Source: Rhodospirillales bacterium (GTDB lineage: Bacteria > Pseudomonadota > Alphaproteobacteria > BOG-932 > Roseiterribacteraceae). From it: a stretch of 45,752 bases of DNA. Where the stretch lies: the NCBI GenBank assembly GCA_028291345.1, contig JAQGIF010000012.1, positions 1 through 45,752 of the forward strand. The letters are read 5' to 3'. A program made the position numbers and the translations under genes. A model generated the notes under the pieces. That model saw nothing but the letters and a program-made list of their open reading frames with translations. It did no database searches and was not told the DNA's origin. Shown here piece after piece: positions 1 to 7,622 of this stretch; the first letter of the stretch is position 1; every line of letters begins with the position of its first letter.

Positions 1-28
1 GATACCGGAAGGTGGTCGCTTAAGTAGC

Positions 29-175
29 CTATCTCGCAAACAGAATCACGACGATGATGATGATCAACAGGCTCAACCCACCTGTCGGATAATAGCCCCA
101 GCCCGCGCTGTAGGGCCAAACCGGAAACGAGCCGACGAGCAAAAGAACCAGTATAATGATGAGGATTAGCCGCAT
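29..175 (-). CDS. DUF3309-type small membrane peptide, 48 aa
   Basis: This is a complete 48-residue reading frame on the minus strand, from ATG at 175-173 to TAG at 31-29. Residues 3-15 are almost all Leu/Ile/Val, then comes a short conserved-looking turn (FPVWPYSAGWGYYPTGG, about 17-33), then a second hydrophobic run to the C-terminus. This two-helix hairpin around a Trp/Tyr/Pro/Gly loop is typical of DUF3309 proteins, which are tiny inner-membrane peptides common in alphaproteobacteria and often linked to stress. No biochemical function is established. It stands alone at the window edge, separated from gmk by an inverted repeat, so it is not part of the fab/gmk cluster. The family match is from memory of the pattern, but the frame itself is clear. 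Confidence 0.8.
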   Translation of the reverse strand: MRLILIIILVLLLVGSFPVWPYSAGWGYYPTGGLSLLIIIIVVILFAR

Positions 176-217
176 CTTTTAATGCTCCCAATAAACCAAC
201 GCTGCTTTTACTCACTC

Positions 218-244
218 AACAGTGGCAGCCAAGAGTTTTGTTCC
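218..244 (-). promoter_or_regulatory. weak candidate stress (EcfG-type) promoter for the DUF3309 gene
   Basis: Reading leftward, a perfect GGAAC (244-240) is followed 18 bases later by TGTT (221-218). The alphaproteobacterial general-stress sigma factor EcfG prefers GGAAC, 16-17 bases, then CGTT, so the second half and the spacing are both slightly off. It lies about 43 bases upstream of the DUF3309 start, which is a sensible position. This is a suggestion only. Confidence 0.2.
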
Positions 245-288
245 GCATACTGGTTATTGTTGAAATATAAGGATGATTTATCAGACTG

Positions 289-372
289 TAGGAGGGGGAG
301 AGCGTAGCGAAGCCCATCGGTCACCGGCGAACGACCACGATTGATGGGTTTCGCTGTGCTCTGCCCCTCCTA
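289..372. repeat. long imperfect inverted repeat after gmk
   Basis: Two 30-base arms (289-318 and 343-372) are inverted copies of each other with 26 of 30 positions matching, separated by 24 bases. Each arm runs from TAGGAGGGG through AGCGAA to CCCATC. The element ends six bases before the gmk stop codon, so its transcript would form a strong hairpin just after gmk. There is no T-run, so it is not a textbook intrinsic terminator. Arms with this kind of sequence (GATGGGTTTCGCT...) resemble dispersed intergenic palindromes found in many proteobacterial genomes; that comparison is from memory. Confidence 0.7.
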
Positions 373-378
373 GCCAAC

Positions 379-1038
379 TTAGAGCTCCGTGCCGCCTACT
401 CCTCCTGCAAGCCACCGCACGAACTCCACCAGCCCGGTGATCCGCTCCCGGCGTTGGCGCTCGGCGGTCAGGACAGCGCGGACCTTGGCGATGCTGGCGC
501 CCAGGTCATCATTGACGACAACGTAGTCGTATTCGCGGTAGTGACTCATTTCCGCCGCCGCCTTTTCCATCCGTCCAGCGATCACCTCGGGGGTGTCGGC
601 AGCGCGCTGGATCAGGCGGCGCTTCAGTTCGTCGTCCGAGGGCGGCAGAACGAAGACGGTGACGAGGTCTGTGCGCAATTTATCCTTAAGCGCCTGCGTA
701 CCTTGCCAGTCGATGTCGAATAGCACATCGCGTCCGGCGGCAAGCGCGGCGTCGACAGGCACCTGCGGCGTTCCGTACGAATTGCCGAATACCGTCGCGT
801 GCTCGAGCAGCGCGCCGGTCGCCACCAGCCGCCCAAATTCGGTATTGTCGATGAAATAGTAATCCTTGCCCTCGACCTCGCCCGGGCGCATCGGCCGGGT
901 CGTGACCGAAACGGACATTTCGAGTTCGGGTTCGGTCGCCAGCAGACCGCGCGCGATGCTGGTTTTGCCGGCGCCCGACGGCGACGACAGAACCAGGGCC
1001 AGCCCGCGCCGACCCAATACAGGCTCCACGGCCGTCAC
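379..1038 (-). CDS. gmk: guanylate kinase
   Basis: Phosphorylates GMP to GDP with ATP in the cytoplasm, the step that links purine synthesis and salvage to GTP and dGTP. The 219-residue product has the P-loop SSPSGAGKT at 18-26 and, shortly after, the guanylate-kinase signature VTTRPMRPGE followed by GKDYYF, which binds GMP. The length is normal for the family. The start overlaps the end of mltG by four bases (1035-1038), so the two are translationally coupled at the end of the leftward fab-mltG-gmk cluster. A large inverted repeat follows the stop codon. Identification is secure. Confidence 0.97.
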   Translation of the reverse strand: MTAVEPVLGRRGLALVLSSPSGAGKTSIARGLLATEPELEMSVSVTTRPMRPGEVEGKDYYFIDNTEFGRLVATGALLEHATVFGNSYGTPQVPVDAALAAGRDVLFDIDWQGTQALKDKLRTDLVTVFVLPPSDDELKRRLIQRAADTPEVIAGRMEKAAAEMSHYREYDYVVVNDDLGASIAKVRAVLTAERQRRERITGLVEFVRWLAGGVGGTEL

Positions 1039-2039
1039 TTCGCCTCCGCCGGTGCCGCCGTTTGTTCAAGTTGACGCAGCTTGGTGACGTTGCGGTTATG
1101 CTCGTCGAGCGATTCGGCGAAAGCATGCCGGCCGCTGCCGTCGGCGACGAAATAGAGTGCGCCAGTCGAATCGGGATGCAGGACGGCATTGATCGAACCG
1201 CGCCCCGGGCAAGCGATCGGCGTGGGCGGCAGCCCGTCATATCGATAGGAATTATAGGGCGAATCGATCGCAAGATCGGCGTGGCCCAACGGCCGGCCGA
1301 GAGGCGCCTTGCCGTGGGTCAGGCCATAGATCACGGTCGGATCGGCCTGGAGCTTCATGCCACGCGCGAGCCGGTTGAGGAAAACCGCCGCCACCTTGGG
1401 TCTTTCATCGGGAATCGCGCTCTCCTTTTCGACGATCGACGCGAGTGTCAGCACCGCCTCGGGCGACGGCAGGGCCGTCCCCGGAGATCGCTTGGCCCAG
1501 GCCTCGCCCAAGGCTTTATCCATGGCGCGGCGCATTCGCGCAATCATGTCGGAGCGCGAATCGCCGAGCGAGAAATTATAAGTGTCCGGCATCAGACTGC
1601 CCTCGGGCGGGACGGCGGTAACCGTGCCGGACAAAGCCGGTTCCGCTATCACCAGCGCTAGGATTTCCGCGATGCTCAATCCTTCGGGCGCGGTCAGGCG
1701 ATGGACGACGGTCCGCCCTTCGCGGATCTGGCGCAGCACGTCGTGCAGGGTTTGGCTTGGCGCAAAGGCATATTCCCCGGCATCCAGCGGCCCGCCAGTA
1801 TCCAGCAGTTGGACGGCCGCTTCGAATATCCACCAGTGGGAAACGACGCCCGCATCCTGAAGCTGTCGCCCGATCGTCTCGGTGCGGCTGCCCTTGGCGA
1901 TGACTACCGTGGCCGGCGCGGTTGCCGGCCCCGGTCCCCAGATCGACCGAGACGCGTAATAGCGCACGCCGACACCGGCAATACCGATGACGACAACCAG
2001 GATGATAAGGATACGAAGGCCCTGCCCGATCGCTCTCAT
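1035..2039 (-). CDS. mltG: endolytic murein transglycosylase MltG (YceG-like)
   Basis: Cuts nascent glycan strands inside the chain and is thought to release or terminate growing peptidoglycan at the inner membrane. The 334-residue product starts with a short basic stretch and a membrane segment at about 9-25 (LRILIILVVVIGIAGVGV), leaving the rest in the periplasm. A LysM-like region follows at about 43-110. The YceG catalytic domain contains SIVEKES with Glu204 and Glu206 (one is the expected catalytic acid), and VFLNRL and LQADPTVIYG follow. It lies 32 bases after fabF and overlaps gmk by four bases. The fabF-mltG neighbourhood, joining lipid and wall synthesis, is widely conserved. Confidence 0.95.
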   Translation of the reverse strand: MRAIGQGLRILIILVVVIGIAGVGVRYYASRSIWGPGPATAPATVVIAKGSRTETIGRQLQDAGVVSHWWIFEAAVQLLDTGGPLDAGEYAFAPSQTLHDVLRQIREGRTVVHRLTAPEGLSIAEILALVIAEPALSGTVTAVPPEGSLMPDTYNFSLGDSRSDMIARMRRAMDKALGEAWAKRSPGTALPSPEAVLTLASIVEKESAIPDERPKVAAVFLNRLARGMKLQADPTVIYGLTHGKAPLGRPLGHADLAIDSPYNSYRYDGLPPTPIACPGRGSINAVLHPDSTGALYFVADGSGRHAFAESLDEHNRNVTKLRQLEQTAAPAEAK

Positions 2040-2071
2040 GGCCTAAGGCGCCCGGGCCGGAGGTCTGGCAG

Positions 2072-3337
2072 TTACCGCAGCTCTTTGAAGATCAAAGAAG
2101 CGTTGGTGCCGCCGAAGCCGAAGGAGTTCGACAACGCCGCGTGAATCGGCCGTTCCCGGGCCTTCAGCGGCACGAGATCGACACCGAGGCAGCTCTCGGA
2201 TGGGTCGTTCAGGTTCAATGTCGGCGGGGCGACATTGTCGCGCATCGCCAGGATCGAGAAGATTGACTCGACCGCGCCGGCCGCGCCCAGCAGATGGCCG
2301 ATCGCCGACTTGGTCGACGACATCGCCACAGTCTCGGCCGCCGATCCGAACAGCCGCTTCACCGCGCCGACTTCGATCTCGTCTCCTAGAGGCGTCGAGG
2401 TGCCATGGGCATTCACATAGCCGATGTCGGCCGGCGAAAGCTGCGCCCGCTTAAAGGCATTGCGCATCGCACGGAAGGCGCCGTCGCCGGTCTCGGATGG
2501 CGCCGTCATATGATAGGCGTCGCCCGACATGCCATAACCGACCACTTCGGCGTAGATCTTGGCGCCGCGCGCCTTGGCGTGCTCGAGTTCCTCAAGCACG
2601 ACGATGCCTGCGCCCTCGCCCATCACGAAGCCGTCACGGCCTTTGTCGAAGGGACGCGATGCCGCTTGAGGCGTGTCGTTGAAGCCGGTCGAAAGCGCCC
2701 GGCAGGCGGCGAACCCGGCCATACCGAGTCGGCCGATCGCAGCCTCAGTTCCACCGGCGATCATCACGTCGGCATCGTCGAGCGCGATCAGACGCGACGC
2801 ATCGCCGATCGCATGCGCACCGGTCGAGCAGGCGGTGACTACCGAATGGTTGGGTCCACGGAAGCCGTAATTGATGGAAATATGCCCCGATGCCTCATTG
2901 ATCAGCGAGGCCGGGATGAAGAATGGCGAAATGCGCCGGGGCCCACGCTCATGCAGCGTGACGGAAGCGTCATAGATATAGTTGAGACCACCGATGCCCG
3001 ACCCCACCATGACGCCGGTGCGCTCGCGCGCCTCGTCATCCGGCGGAACCCAACCGCTATCGGCCACCGCCTCTTGGGCGGCGGCGATCGCGTAGACGAT
3101 GAACGTATCCATCTTCTTCTGTTCCTTGGGAGGAACATAGTCATCGGCATTGAACAGCCCGGAAGCGGTATCGCCCCTGGGCACCTGCCCGGCGATCTTT
3201 GCCGGCAAGTCGCTGACGTCGAACGTTTGAATCCCGCTGATGCCGGACCGGCCCGCAAGGATTTGACGCCAAACATTCTCGACGCCAACCCCCAAGGGGC
3301 TGACGATGCCAAGACCGGTAACGACGACACGTCTCAT
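2072..3337 (-). CDS. fabF: beta-ketoacyl-ACP synthase II
   Basis: Condenses malonyl-ACP with a growing acyl-ACP, the chain-lengthening step of type II fatty-acid synthesis in the cytoplasm. The 421-residue protein has the thiolase-fold catalytic triad: Cys170 in VVTACSTGAH, His311 in NAHGTSTPLGD and His348 in KSAIGHLLGAAG. The glycine-rich C-terminus SFGFGGTNASLIF is also typical. Length is normal for FabF and the first residues MRRVVVTGLG match the family start. It follows acpP by 44 bases, so its acyl carrier is made from the same transcript. Nothing is unusual. Confidence 0.97.
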   Translation of the reverse strand: MRRVVVTGLGIVSPLGVGVENVWRQILAGRSGISGIQTFDVSDLPAKIAGQVPRGDTASGLFNADDYVPPKEQKKMDTFIVYAIAAAQEAVADSGWVPPDDEARERTGVMVGSGIGGLNYIYDASVTLHERGPRRISPFFIPASLINEASGHISINYGFRGPNHSVVTACSTGAHAIGDASRLIALDDADVMIAGGTEAAIGRLGMAGFAACRALSTGFNDTPQAASRPFDKGRDGFVMGEGAGIVVLEELEHAKARGAKIYAEVVGYGMSGDAYHMTAPSETGDGAFRAMRNAFKRAQLSPADIGYVNAHGTSTPLGDEIEVGAVKRLFGSAAETVAMSSTKSAIGHLLGAAGAVESIFSILAMRDNVAPPTLNLNDPSESCLGVDLVPLKARERPIHAALSNSFGFGGTNASLIFKELR

Positions 3338-3381
3338 GATACAAACCGTAGTTGCACGAACCAGCGGCGGAGCGAAAGCGC

Positions 3382-3627
3382 TTATGCGCCGGTGCTGTGT
3401 TCCTTGAGGTAATCGATCGCGTCCTTGACGGTCAGGATCTTCTCGGCCGCATCATCAGGGATCTCGACGCCGAATTCTTCTTCGAACGCCATGACGAGTT
3501 CGACCGTATCGAGGCTGTCGGCGCCAAGATCGTCGATAAAGCTCGCACTTTCGGACACTTTGGCTTCATCGACGCCCAAATGCTCGACGACGATCTTCTT
3601 CACGCGCTCGGCAATATTGTCGCTCAT
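3382..3627 (-). CDS. acpP: acyl carrier protein
   Basis: Carries the growing acyl chain on a phosphopantetheine arm for fatty-acid and lipid A synthesis. The 81-residue acidic product has the attachment site [12 protein letters not shown] with Ser38. A purine-rich site (TGAGGA) lies directly before the ATG. It sits between fabG and fabF; the 148-base gap on the fabG side carries a candidate promoter, so acpP-fabF may also be transcribed independently of fabD-fabG, fitting the high demand for this protein. Confidence 0.97.
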   Translation of the reverse strand: MSDNIAERVKKIVVEHLGVDEAKVSESASFIDDLGADSLDTVELVMAFEEEFGVEIPDDAAEKILTVKDAIDYLKEHSTGA

Positions 3628-3654
3628 TCCTCAAACTCTCCCGTCTACTAACTA

Positions 3655-3682
3655 ATGATAATCCGATAAGGATTCGTCTCAA
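3655..3682 (-). promoter_or_regulatory. candidate sigma-70 promoter for acpP
   Basis: On the minus strand TTGAGA (3682-3677) is followed after 16 bases by TATCAT (3660-3655). The acpP start lies 28 bases further on, giving a short leader with a TGAGGA ribosome site. The gap between fabG and acpP is otherwise empty. Confidence 0.4.
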
Positions 3683-3775
3683 ACCGTCAATGCAATTCAG
3701 CGACAGTCAGCTATCACGTCTTTCCGAAACCCGCCAGCATCCCCAGCAATTTCGCGAGGGTTGCTGGGCGAAGCT

Positions 3776-4516
3776 TCAAAGCATCGCCAAGCCGCCATTC
3801 ACATGCAGCGTGGCTCCGGTTGTATAGGCTGCTTCCTCGCTTGCGAAATACACGACGGCGGCTGCGATCTCCGCGGAGACCCCCTGCCGCCCTGCTGGAA
3901 CGATGCCCGCGATACGCTGGTTCTGTTCCTCCGTCAACACGGCGGTCATCGCCGTGTTGACGAATCCAGGCGCGACGCAATTGACTGTAATGCCCCGCGA
4001 CGCGACCTCGGCGGCCAGCGCCTTGCTCATCCCGATCATGCCCGCCTTGGACGCGGCATAGTTGGCCTGACCAGGATTTCCGGTTGCGCCAACAACTGAC
4101 GTGATGCCGATGATCCGCCCCCAGCGCCGTTTCATCATGCCTCGCATAGCGGCACGGGACAGGCGGAAAGCGGCGGTCAGATTGACCTCGAGAACGCGGT
4201 CCCAGTCGTCGTCCTTCATCCGTAGCGCGAGTTGGTCGCGGGTGATGCCGGCGTTATTGACCAGGATATCGATCTTGCCGCCCAAGGCCTTCTCAGCCTC
4301 GGAGAATGCGGCGTCGGTCGCAGCGCGGTCACCGATATCAGCGATCACGACATGCCCCTTTCCGTCCAGCTCCGCGGCCAGAGCCTGAAGCGGTTCGGCG
4401 CGGGTACCGCCCAGCGCGACCGTCGCCCCGTGCTCCGTGAGCGCGCGCGCAATGGCTGCGCCGATTCCGCCGGATGCGCCGGTAACGAATGCCGTACGGC
4501 CTGAAAGATCGAACAT
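3776..4516 (-). CDS. fabG: 3-oxoacyl-ACP reductase
   Basis: NADPH-dependent reduction of 3-ketoacyl-ACP, the first reductive step of fatty-acid elongation. From the ATG at 4516 the protein is 246 residues: cofactor motif TGASGGIG at 12-19, NNAG at 87-90, catalytic Ser140, Tyr153 and Lys157 (YAASK). The frame stays open upstream to 4684, but that part lies inside fabD and has no family similarity; the MFDLSGRTAFVTG start is the usual FabG N-terminus. Its start codon lies two bases beyond the fabD stop codon, so the two are almost certainly co-translated. The PGQANYAASK segment supports FabG rather than another SDR. Confidence 0.96.
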   Translation of the reverse strand: MFDLSGRTAFVTGASGGIGAAIARALTEHGATVALGGTRAEPLQALAAELDGKGHVVIADIGDRAATDAAFSEAEKALGGKIDILVNNAGITRDQLALRMKDDDWDRVLEVNLTAAFRLSRAAMRGMMKRRWGRIIGITSVVGATGNPGQANYAASKAGMIGMSKALAAEVASRGITVNCVAPGFVNTAMTAVLTEEQNQRIAGIVPAGRQGVSAEIAAAVVYFASEEAAYTTGATLHVNGGLAML

Positions 4517-4518
4517 GG

Positions 4519-5475
4519 TCACAATGTCTTCAGTAAGGTTTCGATATCGGTTGGGCTTCCGACCGATGAACCGGCAATCTCCGAGTCGATGCGCTTCACC
4601 AGCCCAGCCAGCACCTTGCCCGAGCCCAGCTCGACGATCCGGTCGATTCCCGCAGCCTTCATGGCCAGCACGCTTTCGCGCCAACGCACCATGCCGGTGA
4701 CCTGTTCAACCAGCAGGCGGCGAATCTCCGCCGGTGTCGTGGTCGGCGCGGCGCTGATGTTGGAAATGAGTGGCACCGCCAGCGGCGAGATCGTCGCAGC
4801 GCCTAGCGCTTCGGCCATCGCATCGGCGGCCGGCTGCATCAGTCGGCAATGGAACGGCGCGCTCACAGGTAGCAGAATAGCGCGGCGGAAGCCTTTTTCC
4901 GCAGCCAGCTTGATCGCCCGATCGACCGCGCCTTTGTGACCGGATAGAACAACCTGCCCGGGCGCGTTGTCGTTCGCAGTCTGGCAAACCTCTGGCGTGC
5001 CCTCGGGATTGGCCTGCGCCTCCTCGGCGATCGCGACGGCGGCATCCAGGTCCGCGCCCAGGATCGCGGCCATGGCGCCGACACCGACCGGAACGGCCTC
5101 CTGCATCGCCCGTCCGCGGCGCTTGAGCAGGCGCGCGGTATCCGCCACGCTGAACGCACCGGCCGCCGCCAACGCCGAATATTCGCCGAGGGAATGGCCA
5201 GCCACATATTGCGCAACCTGCGGCAGCGGCTTCATGCCGAGATCGCCAAGCACCCGAAATACCGCGAGGCTGACCGCCATCAAGGCAGGCTGTGTGTTCG
5301 CCGTTAGGTTCAGCTCGTCCGCTGGCCCCTCGAACATCAGCCGTGATAGGCGCTGGGACAGCGCGTCATCGACCTCCTCGAATGTCTGGCGGGCAACCGG
5401 AAAGGCGTCCACAAGGTCGCGGCCCATACCGACTGCCTGGCTGCCCTGCCCAGGGAAAACGAATGCGAGCGACAT
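4519..5475 (-). CDS. fabD: malonyl-CoA:ACP transacylase
   Basis: Moves malonyl from CoA to ACP, supplying the extender unit for FabF. The 318-residue protein opens with FVFPGQGSQ and has the nucleophile motif GHSLGE with Ser95 and the partner His209 in VSAPFHC. It is the first gene of the leftward cluster and has a well-formed promoter upstream. Stop and fabG start are two bases apart. Length and motifs are those of ordinary bacterial FabD. Confidence 0.96.
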   Translation of the reverse strand: MSLAFVFPGQGSQAVGMGRDLVDAFPVARQTFEEVDDALSQRLSRLMFEGPADELNLTANTQPALMAVSLAVFRVLGDLGMKPLPQVAQYVAGHSLGEYSALAAAGAFSVADTARLLKRRGRAMQEAVPVGVGAMAAILGADLDAAVAIAEEAQANPEGTPEVCQTANDNAPGQVVLSGHKGAVDRAIKLAAEKGFRRAILLPVSAPFHCRLMQPAADAMAEALGAATISPLAVPLISNISAAPTTTPAEIRRLLVEQVTGMVRWRESVLAMKAAGIDRIVELGSGKVLAGLVKRIDSEIAGSSVGSPTDIETLLKTL

Positions 5476-5505
5476 GGTTCTTCTGTATTACTGCGGAGGC
5501 GGTTA

Positions 5506-5533
5506 CTGATAGCGGGTGACATCGGGCTGTCAA
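5506..5533 (-). promoter_or_regulatory. sigma-70-type promoter for the fabD cluster
   Basis: On the minus strand a perfect TTGACA (5533-5528) is followed after 16 bases by TATCAG (5511-5506). The fabD ATG is 30 bases downstream of the -10 box. The exact -35 hexamer and position make this one of the better promoter candidates in the window, although the -10 box is imperfect. Confidence 0.5.
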
Positions 5534-5785
5534 GCGCACTGGCGGAGAGTGTCTCGATTTGCAATTCCAGCGCCGCCGCATTCGGTTGGGCGATCCTCGC
5601 CGCCATTTTCCCATAAGGAAAATATCAGCCGTCTGTAAATGCCCTCTGACCCCGCGTCCTCTGGCGCTCCTTTACGCCCTCCGTGGTAAACCTCGCCTTA
5701 ACTGGCTCTCAAGCAGCCCGAAAACCGTGAGACGCGTAATATTTCAAGCCATAAGACACTCCCGCCGGCGCGTCTTGCGGGATGC
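5534..5785. other. gene-free divergent region between fabD and rpsF
   Basis: Between the fabD promoter and the rpsF promoter I see no convincing reading frame on either strand: the frames that cross it lack ribosome sites and family similarity. It contains a short GC-rich hairpin just before the rpsF promoter (CCCGC at 5761-5765 with GCGGG at 5777-5781). No other structure was recognised. Confidence 0.5.
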
Positions 5786-5814
5786 CTTGCCCTCCCCGTC
5801 AAAATGTGCTCTAT
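5786..5814 (+). promoter_or_regulatory. candidate sigma-70 promoter for rpsF
   Basis: CTTGCC (5786-5791) and CTCTAT (5809-5814) are separated by 17 bases. Alphaproteobacterial vegetative promoters favour CTTG in the -35 box and a less AT-rich -10 box than E. coli, so this pair fits. It would give a leader of about 95 bases before rpsF. Confidence 0.4.
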
Positions 5815-5831
5815 GCGCCGCTCACTCCTTG

Positions 5832-5897
5832 CCAGCGCACGCCAAGCGCTGGTTAGGTCCGGGCGGCTGATCCATCGGGACACAGCGCCGGGCCACC
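5832..5897 (+). promoter_or_regulatory. structured 5' leader of rpsF (possible S6:S18 autoregulatory element)
   Basis: Two stem-loops are stacked just before rpsF. The first is perfect: CCAGCGC (5832-5838) pairs with GCGCTGG (5846-5852). The second pairs 5856-5870 with 5883-5897 through a bulged GC-rich stem with unpaired C/G bases on the 3' side. In many bacteria the S6-S18 protein pair binds an rRNA-like bulged stem in the rpsF leader and shuts down its own translation; the position and shape here fit. The match to that motif is my inference; the hairpins are directly visible. Confidence 0.4.
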
Positions 5898-5917
5898 AAC
5901 AGCCGAAGGGAGTTTAC

Positions 5918-6385
5918 ATGGCGCTTTATGAAACCGTGTTCATAGCACGGCAGGATATCTCGTCTGCCCAAGCGGAAACGCTGGCAGAAACATATTCCCA
6001 GATGATCGCCGAAAATGGCGGCCAGGTTACCAAGACCGAACATTGGGGCCTGAAGACCCTCGCCTTCCGCATGAACAAGAACCGAAAGGGACATTACGTC
6101 CTCTTCAATATCGACGCGCCCTCGGCCGCAGTGTTGGAGATGGAGCGCAACATGCGCATCAACGAAGACGTGCTGCGTTATATGTCCATCCGTGTCGACG
6201 CGCTCGAAGAAGGCCCGTCGGCGATGATGCAGAATCGTGGCGGCGATCGTAGTGACCGCGGTGGCGAGCGCGGCGACCGTGGCGGTGATCGCGGCGGCAT
6301 GGGACGCGGCCCGCGCCCGCCGCGCCGTGACGATCGCGACGACCGCACTGATGCAGCCCCAATTGGCCTGGGAGATTCCGAATGA
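5918..6385 (+). CDS. rpsF: 30S ribosomal protein bS6
   Basis: Small-subunit protein that pairs with bS18 on the central domain of 16S rRNA. Start ATG at 5918 follows GAAGGGA, giving 155 residues; the longer open frame from 5804 is rejected because it would add residues unlike any S6. Residues 1-90 form the S6 fold ([15 protein letters not shown], then [13 protein letters not shown]). From about 107 the protein changes to a low-complexity tail of Arg, Gly and Asp ([20 protein letters not shown]), an extension common in alphaproteobacterial S6 and presumably disordered. The stop overlaps the rpsR start (ATGA), so the two partners are translationally coupled. Confidence 0.96.
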   Translation: MALYETVFIARQDISSAQAETLAETYSQMIAENGGQVTKTEHWGLKTLAFRMNKNRKGHYVLFNIDAPSAAVLEMERNMRINEDVLRYMSIRVDALEEGPSAMMQNRGGDRSDRGGERGDRGGDRGGMGRGPRPPRRDDRDDRTDAAPIGLGDSE

Positions 6386-6642
6386 CAATGGATATGGGAG
6401 ACGGCGGCCGCCAGCAGACTCGGCGTCCCTTTTTCCGCCGGCGCAAGACGTGCCCGTTCTCCAGCCCGCACGCGCCCAAGATCGACTATAAAGATGTCAA
6501 GCTGTTGCAGCGCTTCATTTCCGAGCGCGGCAAGATCGTGCCGAGCCGAATCACCGCCGTTTCCGCCAAAAAGCAGCGGGAATTGTCGCAGGCGATCAAG
6601 CGCGCGCGATTCCTCGGCCTGTTGCCTTACGTCCTGAAGTAA
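6382..6642 (+). CDS. rpsR: 30S ribosomal protein bS18
   Basis: Partner of bS6 on the ribosome platform. The 86-residue product contains the family core [33 protein letters not shown] and [16 protein letters not shown], ending LGLLPYVLK. It is about ten residues longer at the N-terminus than usual S18; ATG codons at 6388 and 6394 are alternatives, but the first ATG overlaps the rpsF stop in the classic ATGA arrangement, so I keep it. It is the second gene of rpsF-rpsR-DUF2232-rplI. Confidence 0.95.
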   Translation: MTMDMGDGGRQQTRRPFFRRRKTCPFSSPHAPKIDYKDVKLLQRFISERGKIVPSRITAVSAKKQRELSQAIKRARFLGLLPYVLK

Positions 6643-6664
6643 GAAGGGCCGGCGGGCTCCGCCG

Positions 6665-7615
6665 ATGCCTTCCGACCGCCTGGGCGCCCAGCGCTATGCG
6701 GCTGCCGCTTTGATAGCCGGATTGGTCAGCGGTGCGCTGGCGCTGTCGGTTGAGACGGCCTCGTTGTGGAGGCTGGTGTTCTTGGGGCTGGCGCCGCTGC
6801 CGCTCTTCGCGAGCGGATTGTCGGCCGGCCCCTTGAGCAGTCTGGCCGCCGGTCTGGCGGGAGCCGTACTGGTGACGGCGGTGGTGGGATCGGTCGGGGG
6901 CGGCGTTTATCTCGCCGCCATCGTGATCCCCAGCGCGATTTTGGTCTGGCAGGCGTTGCGCTCAGTCCAGGCCGGTGAGGCACGTAAGGTCTGGTATAGT
7001 GGCGGCAACCTGTTGCTGTGGCTTGCCGGGTTGGGGATTGCCGGCGTTCTGGCGCTGATCGGCTACTTTGCCGTCTCGCACGGTGGATTGGCTTCGGCGA
7101 TCGGTGAACGGTTCGAGTTGACGCCGTTTGTCTCGGCAATGCTGGCGCGGATCGCGCCGGGGCTGGCGGTGGCGGCGTGGATGGTGGTGATTGCCGCCGA
7201 CAGTGTGGTCGCCGAGTGGCTGGTCGCGCAGTTCGGGCTGGCGGTTCGGCCTCCGATCGATATCAGACGGCTCAGCCTGCCGGTATGGATCGGTCCGATT
7301 TTGATGGTGGCGGGTCTGGCGGGTGCGATCCTTCGTGAAGGCACGATTGGGATGGTCTGTCTCAACTCAGCGATCGTGTTGGTGGTGCCGTTCGTATTCC
7401 TGGGTCTGGCGCTCGTTCATGCGCTGGTCGGGCGAGTCTCGTACGGGCCGGCATTGATAGCCGCCATGTATGTCGTGTTGCTGGGTTCGCCGGCTTTGTT
7501 AGGCTGGCGCGCCCTTCTGATTTTTACGTTGATGCTGGCCGGTTTGGGATCGGCCGATCAATTGATCGATTTCCGCGATCTTCGCGGGTTGCGGACTGGA
7601 ATGAGAAGGAAGTGA
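6665..7615 (+). CDS. DUF2232 polytopic membrane protein
   Basis: A 316-residue, very hydrophobic protein with about eight predicted membrane segments (for example near 9-27, 33-50, 56-72, 76-95, 118-138 and several after 210). It sits between rpsR and rplI, the place where a DUF2232 protein is found in many alphaproteobacteria. The molecular function is unknown to me; a transporter-like or envelope role is only a guess. The start ATG at 6665 lies 22 bases after rpsR, and rplI follows seven bases after its stop, so it is clearly in the operon. Codon use is slightly richer in TTG and GTG than its ribosomal neighbours. Confidence 0.8.
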   Translation: MPSDRLGAQRYAAAALIAGLVSGALALSVETASLWRLVFLGLAPLPLFASGLSAGPLSSLAAGLAGAVLVTAVVGSVGGGVYLAAIVIPSAILVWQALRSVQAGEARKVWYSGGNLLLWLAGLGIAGVLALIGYFAVSHGGLASAIGERFELTPFVSAMLARIAPGLAVAAWMVVIAADSVVAEWLVAQFGLAVRPPIDIRRLSLPVWIGPILMVAGLAGAILREGTIGMVCLNSAIVLVVPFVFLGLALVHALVGRVSYGPALIAAMYVVLLGSPALLGWRALLIFTLMLAGLGSADQLIDFRDLRGLRTGMRRK

Positions 7616-7622
7616 GGGCGTT

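Noticed and set aside
2405-3412. 335-codon open frame antisense to fabF
   Set aside because: fabF catalytic motifs are on the other strand; the frame is a codon-bias shadow.
4517-4684. Upstream extension of fabG (56 residues)
   Set aside because: It lies inside the fabD coding region in another frame and matches no FabG N-terminus; the ATG at 4516 fits the family.
5559-5870. 103-codon frame in the fabD-rpsF gap
   Set aside because: It is Arg/Leu/Ser-rich without ribosome site or similarity, and crosses the rpsF promoter and leader.
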